The notes under the pieces are model-generated. The model did no database searches. It was not told the origin of the DNA and saw only the letters and a program-made list of their open reading frames with translations. The position numbers and the translations under genes are program-made. A stretch of 64,000 nt of DNA, taken from positions 7,207,660 through 7,271,659 of the forward strand of contig OX387609.1 in assembly GCA_947568835.1 (NCBI GenBank), read 5' to 3'. Positions 1 through 11,800 of the stretch are shown one piece after another. The stretch comes from Protonemura montana (lineage: Eukaryota; Arthropoda; Insecta; Plecoptera; Nemouridae). Each line of letters begins with the position of its first letter. The first letter of the stretch is position 1.

Positions 1-213
1 TTGCCGTGTTCGCGTGGACTGGCACGAGCTGTGCACGTGGTCTATTGTCAACACTTTGAACTCTATGGGGTGAAATGTGAAGCATACGGCTGACATCACT
101 TTGACGGGCGTTAAATATGTTTTTTTTATGCTTAGAGAGATTTTCTAAAATATTTCTGTACCCTCCGAGATGGGTAGGTCATCTCCGAAATGATGAAACA
201 CGTGTTGTGTCAT

Positions 214-270
214 GAGATCACCGAAGTTGAGCAACACTGTGCTGGGTCAGGTATTGGATGAGTGACTATC
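214..270 (+). repeat. 5S rRNA-like head of a SINE, copy 1
   Basis: The stretch beginning GAGATCACCGAAGTTGAGCA and ending near GGATGAGTGAC follows the middle of arthropod 5S rRNA (the GATC-CCGAA-TTAAGCA segment, then the GGTCAGTACTTGGATGGGTGACC segment). These contain the internal box A, intermediate element and box C used by TFIIIA and Pol III. The 5' third and the 3' end of 5S rRNA are not recognisable, so this is not a functional 5S gene. It fits a SINE3-type element with a 5S-derived promoter. The body probably runs to about 480. A second copy lies at 17976. Confidence 0.6.
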
Positions 271-487
271 ATACACATGACCAGTTTTGTTCGGGATAGA
301 GGTTAGAGGGATGAAAGTTAGTACAGCAACTTTATTCGCCATGCTTATCATTCTCTCGACAGGAGGAATCCTGTTGTTCGAGTTGTACCGTCCTTCAGAG
401 GGAACGTTAAGCCGGTGATCCCACTATAGTGCTATTCGACAGGAGTAGGCTACGTGACGACACCAGGTTTCACCTCCTCCCTTCTAG

Positions 488-605
488 ACTAGGTTAGGTT
501 CATCCTCATCCTCTTCCACTCATTCACCGACGCCTTTAGAACAGTGCCACAGATCCCGTTGTCAAAACAGTGCGTCGATAAACACAATGATCAATCAATC
601 AGCCA
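488..605 (+). repeat. Dispersed repeat 'GGTTAGGTTCAT', copy a
   Basis: The shared core starts GGTTAGGTTCATC, continues through CCACTCATTCAC, and ends near a GTTGTCAAA motif followed by an A-rich tail with CAATCAATCA. Related copies are at about 47935-48035 and 49680-49810. The order (conserved body, then short-repeat tail) suggests the 3' part of a SINE. In this copy it directly follows the 5S-like element and may be its tail, but the other copies have no obvious 5S head. Confidence 0.5.
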
Positions 606-1984
606 TCGTTCTTCTTTACGGGGACCGAATCAACAGCAAGTTTGGCGAAAGCATGCCATTAAAACAACTGCGTGAGTAACTAGCATATCATTTAAGTTAC
701 CACAAAATAAATTGGCCCCACCATTTTATGTAGCTTCGAGTTCGAGTGGGAGTTGGCATGACAACTTAAATCAAATTCAAATAAAATGCAACAATTCGAA
801 AACAAATCAAATGCAGTGGAATTCTGAGAGCTGGAAACTCAACTGTCATTGTCATCACCTGTCATTACGAGCAGGTACAAGATCAACGTTGAATGTTTTA
901 GAAAAGAGATGCAATGGACACTATGGACTTACTCTTTATAACGTGGTTAAAACGTTAATTTTTTAGGTTGCAATTGGCAGATAAATATGGCGTATAAGGG
1001 TTTAAAATTACCAAATAAAAAAAAAGTCCGAGTAAAACAGGAATACGTTTTGTGGATCTATTAATTTAGTTTTGATTACAACTCAATTCGATCAAAATAT
1101 TTCGGAAAAATTTTCAATATTTCGACTACAGAACGTGATATTTGAAAATTCCGTAACTTTTTGTTAATTTCTTTCAGTATAAAAACCCTCGAGTCGATCT
1201 TTCTGAGAAATCAGATTCACTATCAATTTCATGATATTCAAATCGCGTGGAATAATAACAGGTGCCGAGAGACAAAAAAACACAGGTGATTTTGTTTCAT
1301 ACATTTTGATTTCGGTTCGATAATTTTTGCTAATCCATACCTACTGTGCACATTCTCCATGGAGTGATAATATCTAACAAATGATATAAAAAAATCTACG
1401 CCACTTTTAGAGCGAACATTTTAAATGCTCTTTTGCCGGCAATTATGACAATTGATGAACATCATGGCCTTGTTCCAGTTTTCTTTGCTTATTGTTTTTT
1501 ATGAGCCATGGATTATATGCCAAACACGATTTGCAATAAATAAAATAACTGCAAACTGCACTAGAAAAATCCACAGCGCTGTACCCCAAATTTAGCCTTG
1601 TGTACCAAAATAATTTAGAATTTTAATGGGGAAATTTAATTGTTATTCATTTAGCATTCAAACTCCAGTTGAAATAGTGTTTGACAAAACTATTGCTAAG
1701 GTTAGATAAAGTAGACATGAGCCTAAAAACCACCATGTTAACATAAATCATCACTACGAGCTCACTGACGTGGTTATCAAATGATTTCAAGTGATTGATA
1801 TCGTCGGGTACCTAGACTTAAACAAAATTTTCATTTATGACCTTCTAAACAATTAAATAAAATAATGACAGGACACCCAAAAGTTATTGCATAATTAGCT
1901 TAACACCTTTTTTCATCAATTTACCTGTAAATAATTAAATTTGTACCCTATTATTATGAACATATTATTATATTATTGCATACC

Positions 1985-2027
1985 CTAGCAATGCTAGCTT
2001 TTACAATTTAAATAAGATTTCATTTAA
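1985..2027 (+). repeat. Dispersed repeat core, copy 1
   Basis: The core CAATTTAAATAAGATTTCAT with its left flank (GCAATGC, then a short spacer) recurs at 51740-51790 (same strand) and in inverted form at 8058-8120. In the other copies it adjoins an AATAAAATA tail. It is a fragment of a mid-copy SINE-like family. Confidence 0.5.
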
Positions 2028-2649
2028 GTATGTACCTATGTGAGACAGGGGCAAGTTGTTACAATCGACTTTAAAAATAGCGGATTCGAAAAATCGCAGT
2101 GTCAATAATATCAGTGTTAGCTAATAGGTCGCTCGTCAGTCTGAAACTGCAAAACCAGTCCGGAGCGCCGAAGTACGGAAATGATTGGAGATAAAACGAT
2201 TTGGAAACCACGAGGTAAGGCATCCTGATTCCCCGTTGCAAAATCCTTAGGAACATTATGCCTTGGTGGAACAATTTAAGTTCATATAAAACGCATTCAC
2301 ACCGATATCTATGATATCATTTCGATATCATGATAATAAAATATGAAATTGCAATTACTTGACAATTAAAATTCAGCGATGTTCCATAACAATGAAGCTT
2401 TAATGAACCGAAACAATACTCGTAGAGAAGATAATACATTCCTAATTTTCTCTAAGGCTGGATGGCAATCTTTTAATTTTGATTCATAAAGAAAGAAATT
2501 ATAACGATACCAACATACCCAGAGCAAATGATCAGGAGGTAGCATGTAGAGCAATCAATTGCAAAGAATAGAAAAAGGAGGATAAAGAATGATTTTTTCA
2601 GTAGCAAACAACCGAAACCCAAGAAAAAAATATTTGAAATGAGAAATAC

Positions 2650-3490
2650 ACCAACCAACCAATCGATTTTTCATAGCACACTTCCATTTGCCAATTTTAC
2701 CATAGCAATTTACCGTGTAACGTTACCAAATTTTACATTTGCATTTACCATTTCCAAACCCCAAAACAAGACAAACACAGTAAATGAACCGACCGACAGA
2801 CTGAACAAAAGACTGATTTTCCATAGCACATTGCAATTTTCCATTTGGCGATTTTGCCATAGCAATTAAACTTTACCAAAACAAAATAATAAAAAAAAAT
2901 TGTAATAACAACTGACCGACCGACCAACCAATCGATTTTTCATAGAAAATTGCCATTTGCCAATTTTGCCATAGCAATTTACCATTCACCGTTACCAGTA
3001 TCTAATTTTACATTCAACCAATCGCGATCAAATAAAAAATCGAATAAAAAATACACCAACCATCCAATCGATTTTCCATAGCACGCTTCCATTTGCCAAT
3101 TTTACCATAGCAATTTACCGTGTAACGTTACCAAATTTTACATTTGCATTTACCATTTCCAAACCCCAAAACAAAACAAACACAGCAACTGAACCGACCG
3201 ACAGACTGAACAAAAAACAGATTTTCCATAGCACATAGCAATTTGCCATTTGACGATTTTGCCATAGCAATTAAACGTTACCAAAATCAAAAAAATAATA
3301 ATATTAACAACCGACCGACCAACCAATCGATTTTTCATAGCTAATTGCCATTTACCGTTACCAGTATCTAATTTAGCATTCAAATTTACTGTTATCAAAA
3401 CCCAAACAAACAAAATAAAAAATAACCCAACCGACCGACCAAACAACCAAGTAATCAACCAAACCGACCGACCAACCGACCGACAAGCCT
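2650..3490 (+). repeat. Higher-order satellite, about 405-bp unit, two copies
   Basis: Sub-units beginning AATCGATTTTTCATAG or GATTTTCCATAGC recur at about 2661, 2815, 2933, 3066, 3219 and 3326. The order of sub-unit types repeats after about 405 bp (2661 against 3066), giving a higher-order repeat of three sub-units. Short ACCGACCGACC tracts separate sub-units. Overlapping open frames here only translate this periodicity (repeated Val-Gly-Arg-Ser on the minus strand) and are not genes. Confidence 0.75.
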
Positions 3491-3751
3491 CCAAAAAACC
3501 AAATAGCAGCTTTAAAATAAAATCTGTTCGGAAATTAGTCAAATTTCAGCAAAAAGACTAATCTGTTGCAGATAATAATCAATGTGTTAAGATCTTTAAA
3601 CAAAATTACGCTTAACATGGTGAGAAATAGTTTGATTTGTGAAAAATCTTAGCAAAAAGTGCGGAGGCAAGCTGCAAGAGCTCCGCACCCTACAAGAACC
3701 AAGAGGAGACTAATGAAAAAATGGCGAATTCTCGTCGAAAACGGCTCTTTT

Positions 3752-3998
3752 TAGAGGAGTGGGGGTCGACAATGAGCCAGAAACTCGCGCTGGGAATTCG
3801 AGATTGAGTGACGTCAGAGTATTTTTGTGCAGGAGTGGGGGTCAACAATTGGACAGAACGTTCGCGCTGTGAATTAGAGGTAGCGTGACGTCATGGCGTA
3901 ACAAATCAAGAATAGGGACGACAATGTGAGGATGAACTACTGATCGGGTGAACTCGCTTTGCGAATTCAAGTTTCCGATTATGGCAGTCATAGGCGCT
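3752..3998 (+). repeat. Tandem units of about 77 bp, each with a TGACGTCA palindrome
   Basis: Two clear units start with AGGAGTGGGGGTC at about 3756 and 3831. Each continues with ACAAT, a CGCGCTG segment, GAATT and TGACGTCA (3809-3816 and 3886-3893). A third, decayed unit follows at about 3950, recognisable by CTCGCTTTGCGAATTCAAG, but has lost the palindrome. TGACGTCA is the full cAMP-response element bound by CREB/ATF factors. No gene is seen immediately beside it, so a regulatory role is only a possibility. Confidence 0.55.
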
Positions 3999-4171
3999 CA
4001 ATTATTTCACCGCTAATATTTGAATTTTGAGTCTTGACATGTTAAAAAAAGGAAATAAATTTAGGCTTTGGGTTATTTGTGTAATATTTTGTTCTTCACA
4101 AGGTTGTCACTATGAAACTAACGATGGCATCCACTTATTGGGGCAATTCAACCTTGCCGCTTTAAATTAAA

Positions 4172-4870
4172 TCTAATAATAATAATCTTTATTTATAAAG
4201 TAACTTAGAAATGAGGGCATGGTATACACATAATAGATAGGTAATAACAGACATGAACACTTTCGGTGGTTAAAATTCTTTGTGATCTTCATCATTGTAC
4301 TTTAATGTTGCGTTGATGTGGCGTAAAACTTGTCAACCACTGCGTTGAAACCTTCTGCATTCTCTGGAAGTTAAAAGGGAGGGACAGGGCATTCCAAAGG
4401 CAATGAATGGAGTCTAGTATTTGAATTAAATCTGAGAACTGCTACACTGTGTGGATGACCCAGCCTTGCTCCCAGGCGTCCATTTTGGTTGACCGATGTA
4501 TTCGTATTGTGTTGTACCTTTATTTGTCTATAGTCACAGGGCTTACATTCGAATAGTAAAGGGATGGAAGAAGTTCCGCCCACGCAGGTTGTTGAGTGAA
4601 GATTCTGACGATGGTCGTTAGACAGGCTTTTTCTCTTCGTGTTGCGAGTGTCTCCCAGTGACGGCTATTCTGCATCTGGGTGTTGTTAACATGTTGAAAA
4701 TTTTGACACACAAGTCTGTAAGCCCTTCTTTGAACCCTTTCTAGGGACTTGCACTCAACATCAAAGTGTGGGCTCCAGATGCTGCTACAAAACTCCAGGA
4801 CTTGTGACGGTGAGGTAGGCTTGTTATCTTGCAATAATTGTAGTCTTGTCAAGATTACCCACCACAAAAT
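4172..4870 (-). mobile_element. LINE 3' fragment (reverse transcriptase C-terminal region)
   Basis: Minus-strand frames between 4867 and 4520 read the C-terminal module seen in CR1/jockey-type LINE polymerases: a Cys-Ser-Ser-Ile-Trp-Ser-Pro segment followed by Leu-Glu-Arg-Val-Gln-Arg-Arg-Ala-Tyr-Arg. A second frame continues to about 4371. The 3' end on the minus strand finishes with repeats of ATT/TTA (plus-strand AATAATAATAAT near 4177), the usual CR1/jockey tail. The 5' part with the polymerase catalytic motif is missing, so the copy is 5'-truncated and dead. Confidence 0.7.
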
Positions 4871-5833
4871 GCAAGTTCCTGTAGTCTTTGGAGGAGATGG
4901 TGTTAATGTGGTCCTTTCAGTTCAGACAAAAAAAAATCTCAATATGTTGATTAAAAAAAATTTTATTCAAGTATGAATTGTGGCATAAAATATTTAGAGA
5001 AGTGAGTAACATTGCAAGTGAGTATTGACAATTATCATTGTGTGACACTATTTTAAGTTCTCTTTACCTGTCTTGAACATTTCATTGAAGCGAATTTGCA
5101 ATTCCAATTTCTTTTAGCACTGTAAACAAGGTTTCTTTTCAGCTTAATTATCTCACGATTCACTACTAGTATTGAAGAGAGAAAAATGTATTACCAATGA
5201 TTTCATAGGTATAGTCAGAGGGCCAGCTTTATTGTTAAGCTTTCTGCTGAGAAAACGAACCGGTAACACGTGGTAACGGTAGGTGTCATCAGATGGCGGG
5301 TGCAACCGTCCTTTTTATAAACCTCTAGAATTAAATAATTGCCGCTGAAAATATCATTACATTTATATCATATGTTGTTGTCAGTATTAGTAACGATTAA
5401 TTGAGCATAGGTCTCCAATACGAGTTACTTGTAAGAAATAACAAATTCTTAACATTCGAAACGACGGTGATGCCACGTAGTAGCATCCTCCATTTTTGCT
5501 TAAAGACATTTCAGCTTTAGCGCTTTGGCAGGACAACTTTTTCATTGACACTATTAATTGATAGGCAAATTCACCACGTTGCGCACTTCTCTAAATCCTT
5601 GCCCAACCTAATTTCATCACATTATACATTATACGTAAGAAATTTCTAGTATAACACTACAGAGTAGACACCAATCTAACTGCTTCTTCAAACGTTCAAA
5701 ATGTTTCTGACTTTTTTGTTTGCAATGGCACATTGGTAACTCACACGAATTTTCTTCGAGGTCTGGGTTTGCAGTTTAAAAGCTTGAGCTTCCGTTTGCC
5801 CCTCAAACAACCACGAGTTTCTCGTTCACCGAA

Positions 5834-8800
5834 CTAGATAAACTTGAAGCACTTTTGCTTGTCGTGAGGTATTCGTGTCTTGAATAATATCGAGTCTGCT
5901 CGGAACTGCGTGTTAAGTAATGGCGTGTACCCAAAAACCTGCGAAAAAAGACAGAAAATATAAAAATTAGTCATTTAAAAAAATAATTCTATATATTAGC
6001 TCCGTTCATTTGTGTATTTGTGTATTTTCCTCAGTGAAAATCAGATTATAGAATATGATATTTGGTTGATGAAAGAGTGAGACAAAAAGAAAGAAAGAAG
6101 AGTAATAAGATCTAAGGAGTAGAATCCATCCTATAATCCAGACCGAGACCAGACTGAGCTATAAAGTATGGTCGATTGACTGCTGGTGCCGACACCCAGC
6201 CAAAATGACAAAACGTTAACAAATAGTAATTTCATGCAAGACCAGTTTTTACGCTTCGATTAAGTTGAGTTATTATTAAGTTAAGTTAACTCTATCTTTC
6301 GATCATATGACAAAAAGGTCCAATTTTAAAATGGTTTTTAGACTTGCGTTTTCATCATCTAGCCTTAGCACCAGTTTCTTTCAGGTAGAACTTCGAATTA
6401 TTTCATAGGTTTGAAATTTCGGCTTTGTACAGACCACTATTGAGATACCACTTTCAAAGATGAAAAAGAGATTTTAGATTAAGAAAGGGGCTTTGATTTC
6501 TTTCGTTTGTGGACTGGTGCCTGTCCGTTATATAGTCTAGTGTCCAACCTGCGAGAAGAAGTTGATGCACTTGTGGCGCTCCTGGAAATGCGTGTCGTCC
6601 TCCGAGAGCGAGACGGGGCATCCAGGACAACGGAACGTCCAGCGAGACGTAACCTGCACAAAACACGTCAACGAATTATATTTAAGCACAAACGTTTTTT
6701 GTTGTTAGTTTACGAACTAAATTGTCGCTTCCACTTTTTCCAGTGAGAAATTCCTTCTGCCCGTGCCTGATTTGTCGTCACTGCATGCGAGAAGGCTATG
6801 TTTTATAAACTTTGCGATAACCTGCAAGCAGTCGGTTAATTATTTGTTATTTGTAAAGGTGTGCTTTGTTGACAGATAAATAAATGAATTTTTTTCTATC
6901 TAAGGTTTTTGTTGCGTGGTTGCTTTCAGAGCCGCGGAATGATGATGGGATGTGTTTTAAGGTGTTGCTCTGTGTTGAAGAGGTTTGCGGCCCTAAACAG
7001 GGCCTTAAATCTCGACATTTCGACGAGACACAGCTCGTCATCTTCAGGAGAATGATAATCTTCAGGATTTTGTTTTTAAGTTACACGAGTACGATTGCCC
7101 TAACTTGTTCAAAGTTGTATTTTCATGGAAAACTTGCGTCTCTTTATCAAAGGCAGAATTAAAAACTTGCATTTATATTTTATAGTCATAGGTCATGAAC
7201 AGCTCTGAAAACATCCAAAGCTCCAAATAACAATAAGAAATAAAAATAAACGAAGGTTTGAACTTACATAAATTGTAAATGCCTGGAATGGGCTGGGTAT
7301 TTTATTATTAGGAACACTAATACCCTCTCAAATATTTGTACCCCATCGGAAAATCGAATTCTGGCCGCCACCATTCGCAGATGACACTCTATGCTCCAAC
7401 CATGTAAGCTAATTAGTCACAAACTTTTTGAGACAATTTTAGTGTATTTGATGATTTTGTCAGATCTATAATGAGTAGTACTGCAATTATCAAAGCGTAG
7501 CAGAGTTCACAATAACAATAGACAAAGTACGCCTGAAATCTGAAAACGACTGAAATCTCTGCTGTTGTCACCGACCTTTACAGGAGGTTTCCGCGTAATG
7601 TGCGATACGAGAAAGTTCATCGCGATGTCCTCGCAGTTCATGTACTCATCGACCTTGTCGCGGATTGCTTGCGGCAGCCACTGCGAGTACAGGTATGTGT
7701 AGTACTTGTGGAAGAACGCGGCACCTGCAAATCAAAACGTACGTTTTAGAGACTTGGAAAGAAGTCGGGAGAGTGTAGGACACAATCTGTAACGTCTACC
7801 TTTTTCATTGGACATTATTCAACACTATAAAACTGCCTATTAGTGAAAATACCACTGATACTGGACCTTACACCAGCACTGACCTTCTAATACTGCTTTC
7901 AAACCTAACCGCAGACTCAAAACCCAGACACCAATCGGAATTTTCCATTGTTTATCCTCCTATTTAAGTGATACATACCTTTATAGCGGCCAGCAGTCTC
8001 AATTTTTTTTATGTACTTTTTTGTACAACTTTTTTGTAAACCAATAACTGTCATATTATGATAAAATCTTATTTAAATTGCAAACACTTTCAATGCGCAG
8101 GGTATTTTATTATTATTATGATTATAACTTTTGAACAAAAAAATCCCAGTCGTAATAAAACATGAAGTTAAATCGTGCTGTCTTGTAACAAAATCTCAAC
8201 CCTTGAGATTTTTGAGACTGTTATCTCAAATCGATCAAATTAAGTTGTTTAGCAGGATACGTGTCCAAAGTATCTCGTACTTGCTCACTCCCCGAGGGTC
8301 CAAAATTTCACATACCTGTGAGCACCATGGAGAGTTCACAGGAGTAGTTGGAGTTGTAATTCCAGCCTCCGTGGTCGAGATCCCAAGCGTGAAAGCGTCC
8401 AGGGAAACCTACCACTCTATCACGCTGCTCGCGCCACACCCTGTAGACAGTTTGTATTATTATTGTAACATTTACTGGTAGCTTAGGAAACAAAATTCCC
8501 CGTTGCTGTGCTTTTCTTGTAACACATGACACACATACGTGAGTAGTTATGATACGTTCATTGAAAGGGGTGAAAAAATTAAACAATGAAAAATGAAAAA
8601 TTTGTTGTTCTCTACTTAGCATTCAAAACCCAGTTTTAAATAGTTTTTTTTTTCTAAATGCGGCGCTCACCTGAAGCCGAACATGATCTCGTCGTGTCGC
8701 AAGTGTGCGTCGTCGTCGACGGAGAGGACAGCCTCGGTCTCGATCGCGTCGTACGGCAGGAAGCGATTGTTAAGACTGTTGCGAGCTGCACGCACCACGT

Positions 8801-11800
8801 GGACGGGAACGCCAATGTCCGGCCAACGCAGATCTTCTAGTGGCGGCTTCGGAGAGTTCCATACCACTACCACTTTGTTGAGGTAGGGCAGCCCGTACAG
8901 GCGGCTCAAAGAGTTGATCAGGACCTGGTGGTTAGATCAAGGCATTCCGTTAGTGAACTTTATTATCTGCAATTTCGTAGCTATTTCGAGGGTATAAATT
9001 ATATCGTATGTATTGATCCACTGGATTAGCGGGCATATAGTGAACTTATTTAGGTTTTTAAATAATCCGTCACTGCCTATCAATAAGAGTTTATCCATTT
9101 TAATGCTATATGGTGAGACTGATAGACAGTTATGATGAATTTTGAAAAATCGTGCAAAAGTTACAATATATTGTTATTGGCAGCATACCATTTAAGAAAT
9201 GAAAAGCCGTATACAATAGAAGATACTTGTTTATTTGTTTGTTTATTGCTAGTTGGATTGCTGTGAACCAGTTTCCCACAAAACCTGTCAGGCGTTCTGC
9301 CTTAGTTTGCACGATTCCTTTTTGTCTGTACAAACAGCCACCAGCCATAACTAAAACGTTGCTTCACAAGAACAACAATACCCGCACATACCTGTTCCCG
9401 CTCGTAAGTGAGCATGACAATGGTGAACTGCTCGCGCGGCGAATTCCCGCCAAGGCTCTCGCAGAACTCCCTGCCGGCACCGCCAGCGCCCCTGCCGATC
9501 GGGCGGAACCCGACGCCCGAGCCCAGAAACTTTGCCTCCGACGGCATCAGCGAGTCGAACGGAAGTTGCGGGTAGAGCCGGAACGGATCGCCCCAGTCGT
9601 TCCACACCTCCGAACCCTGGGAGTTATTTGCAAATTAGATAGGTTTACCGTAACACAAGGGTCAGGAACAAATGTTGTGGAGATACCTAAAGATGGCTCA
9701 GTGAGTTGATTAGCCAGATTGCATCATAGAATAAGGCGGTGTTATGAGTACCATCAGTCAACACCTAAAAGAAATTGACTACCTAACAATTTGATTACCT
9801 TGGCATTCTGCCTTGATAACATCACTTTCAATACATATATTGATGGACTGGATTCTGTCACATTGCCATGCTTTGAAAGTGGCAATTTTAAAATGATCGA
9901 GCCAGGTTTTTGCAATTTCTACCAAATAGATCACAATTTAAAGAGATCTTACTTCCAACATCCAACATAAAGAAACATGGATGTAGCTAAATAACCGTAC
10001 AATTTCAATCACAGAATCACAGAGCTGTCATACATAATGAGTTACCTGCGTGAGAAGATAGGTGAAGTTCCTCTTGAATCTCGGCGACGGGTACGAAGGT
10101 TCTATCGGACCAAGACTCTCCTCAGGTTCAGCATCTGCCACCACTGCATCCGTCTTCAGTGGCTGAGCTCGGGAAACATGAAAATTATTACGCTAATCGT
10201 ACAAAGTGAAAGTGTAGGAATTCGAAGTGAAATCGAAAACAGTTCTAGTTTCAATTCCATCAAAGAACTTGGAATCATGGTTCCAATTCCTGTTGCAGTT
10301 CTGATTAAATTTTAAATTACTGTTTTTTTTTAAGAAAGATTAAGGTTCTTTTGGGTTCCAGTTTGGGTCCCTATAAACTAGAAAGTGTTCAAATAAAGCA
10401 AGAAAAATGTTTGTAAGAATCTCTAAAATATGCTTCGGGATATTTGATCCATTGAAGTACAAAATCAAACACAGCCGTCTTTCAACTCACGAGAAATGTC
10501 GAGTTGAACACGCTGGGCGATGGCACGTCCTGCGCCGGTGGTGGCGGCAGACCAAGCCTGGTCCTGACGAGAGCGACAAGCGTGTCTGCGTTTGTCTGCA
10601 CCGACGACAGGTAGCGCTCCCACAGGTGGCGGCCCTGACGGCGCAGCAACAGCAAGTCGGCGTCGCCGGCAGAACGCAGGAAGAAGTGCAGCTCTGTCAC
10701 GCGAGCCTGCATCAGGAATCAATCGGTGAGCGACAGTAGAGTCACATGCCCAGTTGAACACGTGAAAGTTGCACTGGGACAGAGTCACATGCCCAGTCGA
10801 ACACGTGAAAGTTGCACTGGGGCAGAGTCACATGCCCAGTCGAACATGTGAAAGTTGCACTGGGGCAGAGTCACATGCCCAGTCGAACAAGCCATATGTC
10901 TCTAGGTCGAGAATTAGTTAGAATAAGTAAATTTGCACAGAATTTCTCGACATCTTCTCAAATCAACATTAAACCCAACTTTTCCACCCTACTTTGCCCA
11001 TGTTACCTTGGGCAAGAACAGCGCCGCCCGCTTCCACGTCAAGACCTCGGCGTAAGCCAGTCGAATTCGGTCGCCGCCCAACACAACTGGAATTGCGCCA
11101 GCTCTGAGGGCCTCCCACACTCGAGTCTGCACAAGCGCTGTGCTCGTCACCCCAGCGTCGGATGGCGCAAGCACCAGCGCGAACGTAGAGTCGCGCAGCA
11201 CTGTCGCGCGAACAGAGTCTGTGCCACAAAGCTCCCACTCTCCGGTGCCGGCAGTTTGTTTACGCAGCCCAGAGACGGAGCACTCGAAGTGGAAGAGGAA
11301 TCTGTGAGATTGTAAATGTGTTTGTCTATTTTTGGATTTACTTGACAGTGCTGAACACATCAACATTTACACATAATTGTACACAACCATTAATCTAACA
11401 TTCAAATTTTTTTCTGACAAAAAATAAACAAAATCGCTAGTACATTACTTGTATCCACTAATTACACATTCTTTTTTAAAACATTCCAAAGTAAAAAGTG
11501 TACTGTCGCAAGTTTTGGCACAGGCACAAGCGTCAAGACGTAATCAGTGTTGTTACAAAGCTAAACTCTAGTCAAGCAAGAACTTGTATGATCTGATTAA
11601 TAAGTGCAAAAATAATTATTGAGACCAGTCCCAAAGTTGTAAATGCACCCTCTCAGGTCCCAGGTGCAACGTAGCAAGTTAGGTTATATATAGCAAGTGT
11701 CGCTGTCGAAATTAAAACGCACCTATCTGTGGTGGAACCAAATGCCATGGACTGCAAATGTTCGATCACAAATCCTTCCAGACGGTCATTCTTCTCGTCC

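Larger units (their letters stand above)
1..5833. other. Repeat-rich intergenic stretch, no supported gene
   Basis: This 5.8-kb block lies downstream of the minus-strand EXTL3 gene. All open frames in it are short (under about 130 codons), lack recognisable domains, and mostly coincide with satellite or LINE sequence. The identifiable content is a 5S-rRNA-like SINE, a satellite, a CRE-bearing tandem repeat and a LINE remnant, each listed separately. Between them I see only AT-rich unique-looking DNA (about 610-1980, 2030-2640 and 4880-5830). Confidence 0.7.

Noticed and set aside
214-270. Functional 5S rRNA gene
   Set aside because: Only the central part is recognisable; the 5' and 3' stems needed for 5S rRNA are absent.
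488-500. Insect telomeric TTAGG repeat (GGTTAGGTT)
   Set aside because: Fewer than two full units occur, and they form part of a dispersed repeat found at three places.
712-966. 84-codon plus-strand ORF
   Set aside because: It has no domain, no homologous pattern, no codon bias and no splice partners, and lies in repeat-rich AT DNA.
3150-3542. 130-codon minus-strand ORF with repeated Val-Gly-Arg-Ser
   Set aside because: It only translates the satellite and its ACCGACC spacers.
6537-6549. EXTL3 stop codon at 6537-6539 as the end of the protein
   Set aside because: A donor (CAG/GTTGGA) precedes it, and the conserved C-terminus ending KCFKFI is found in frame at 5938-5834.
9227-9709. 160-codon plus-strand ORF
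   Set aside because: It is antisense to the conserved EXTL3 exon 9392-9616; GC-rich exons give open shadow frames.
10741-10893. CRISPR-like array
   Set aside because: The units are contiguous without unique spacers, so this is an intronic minisatellite.
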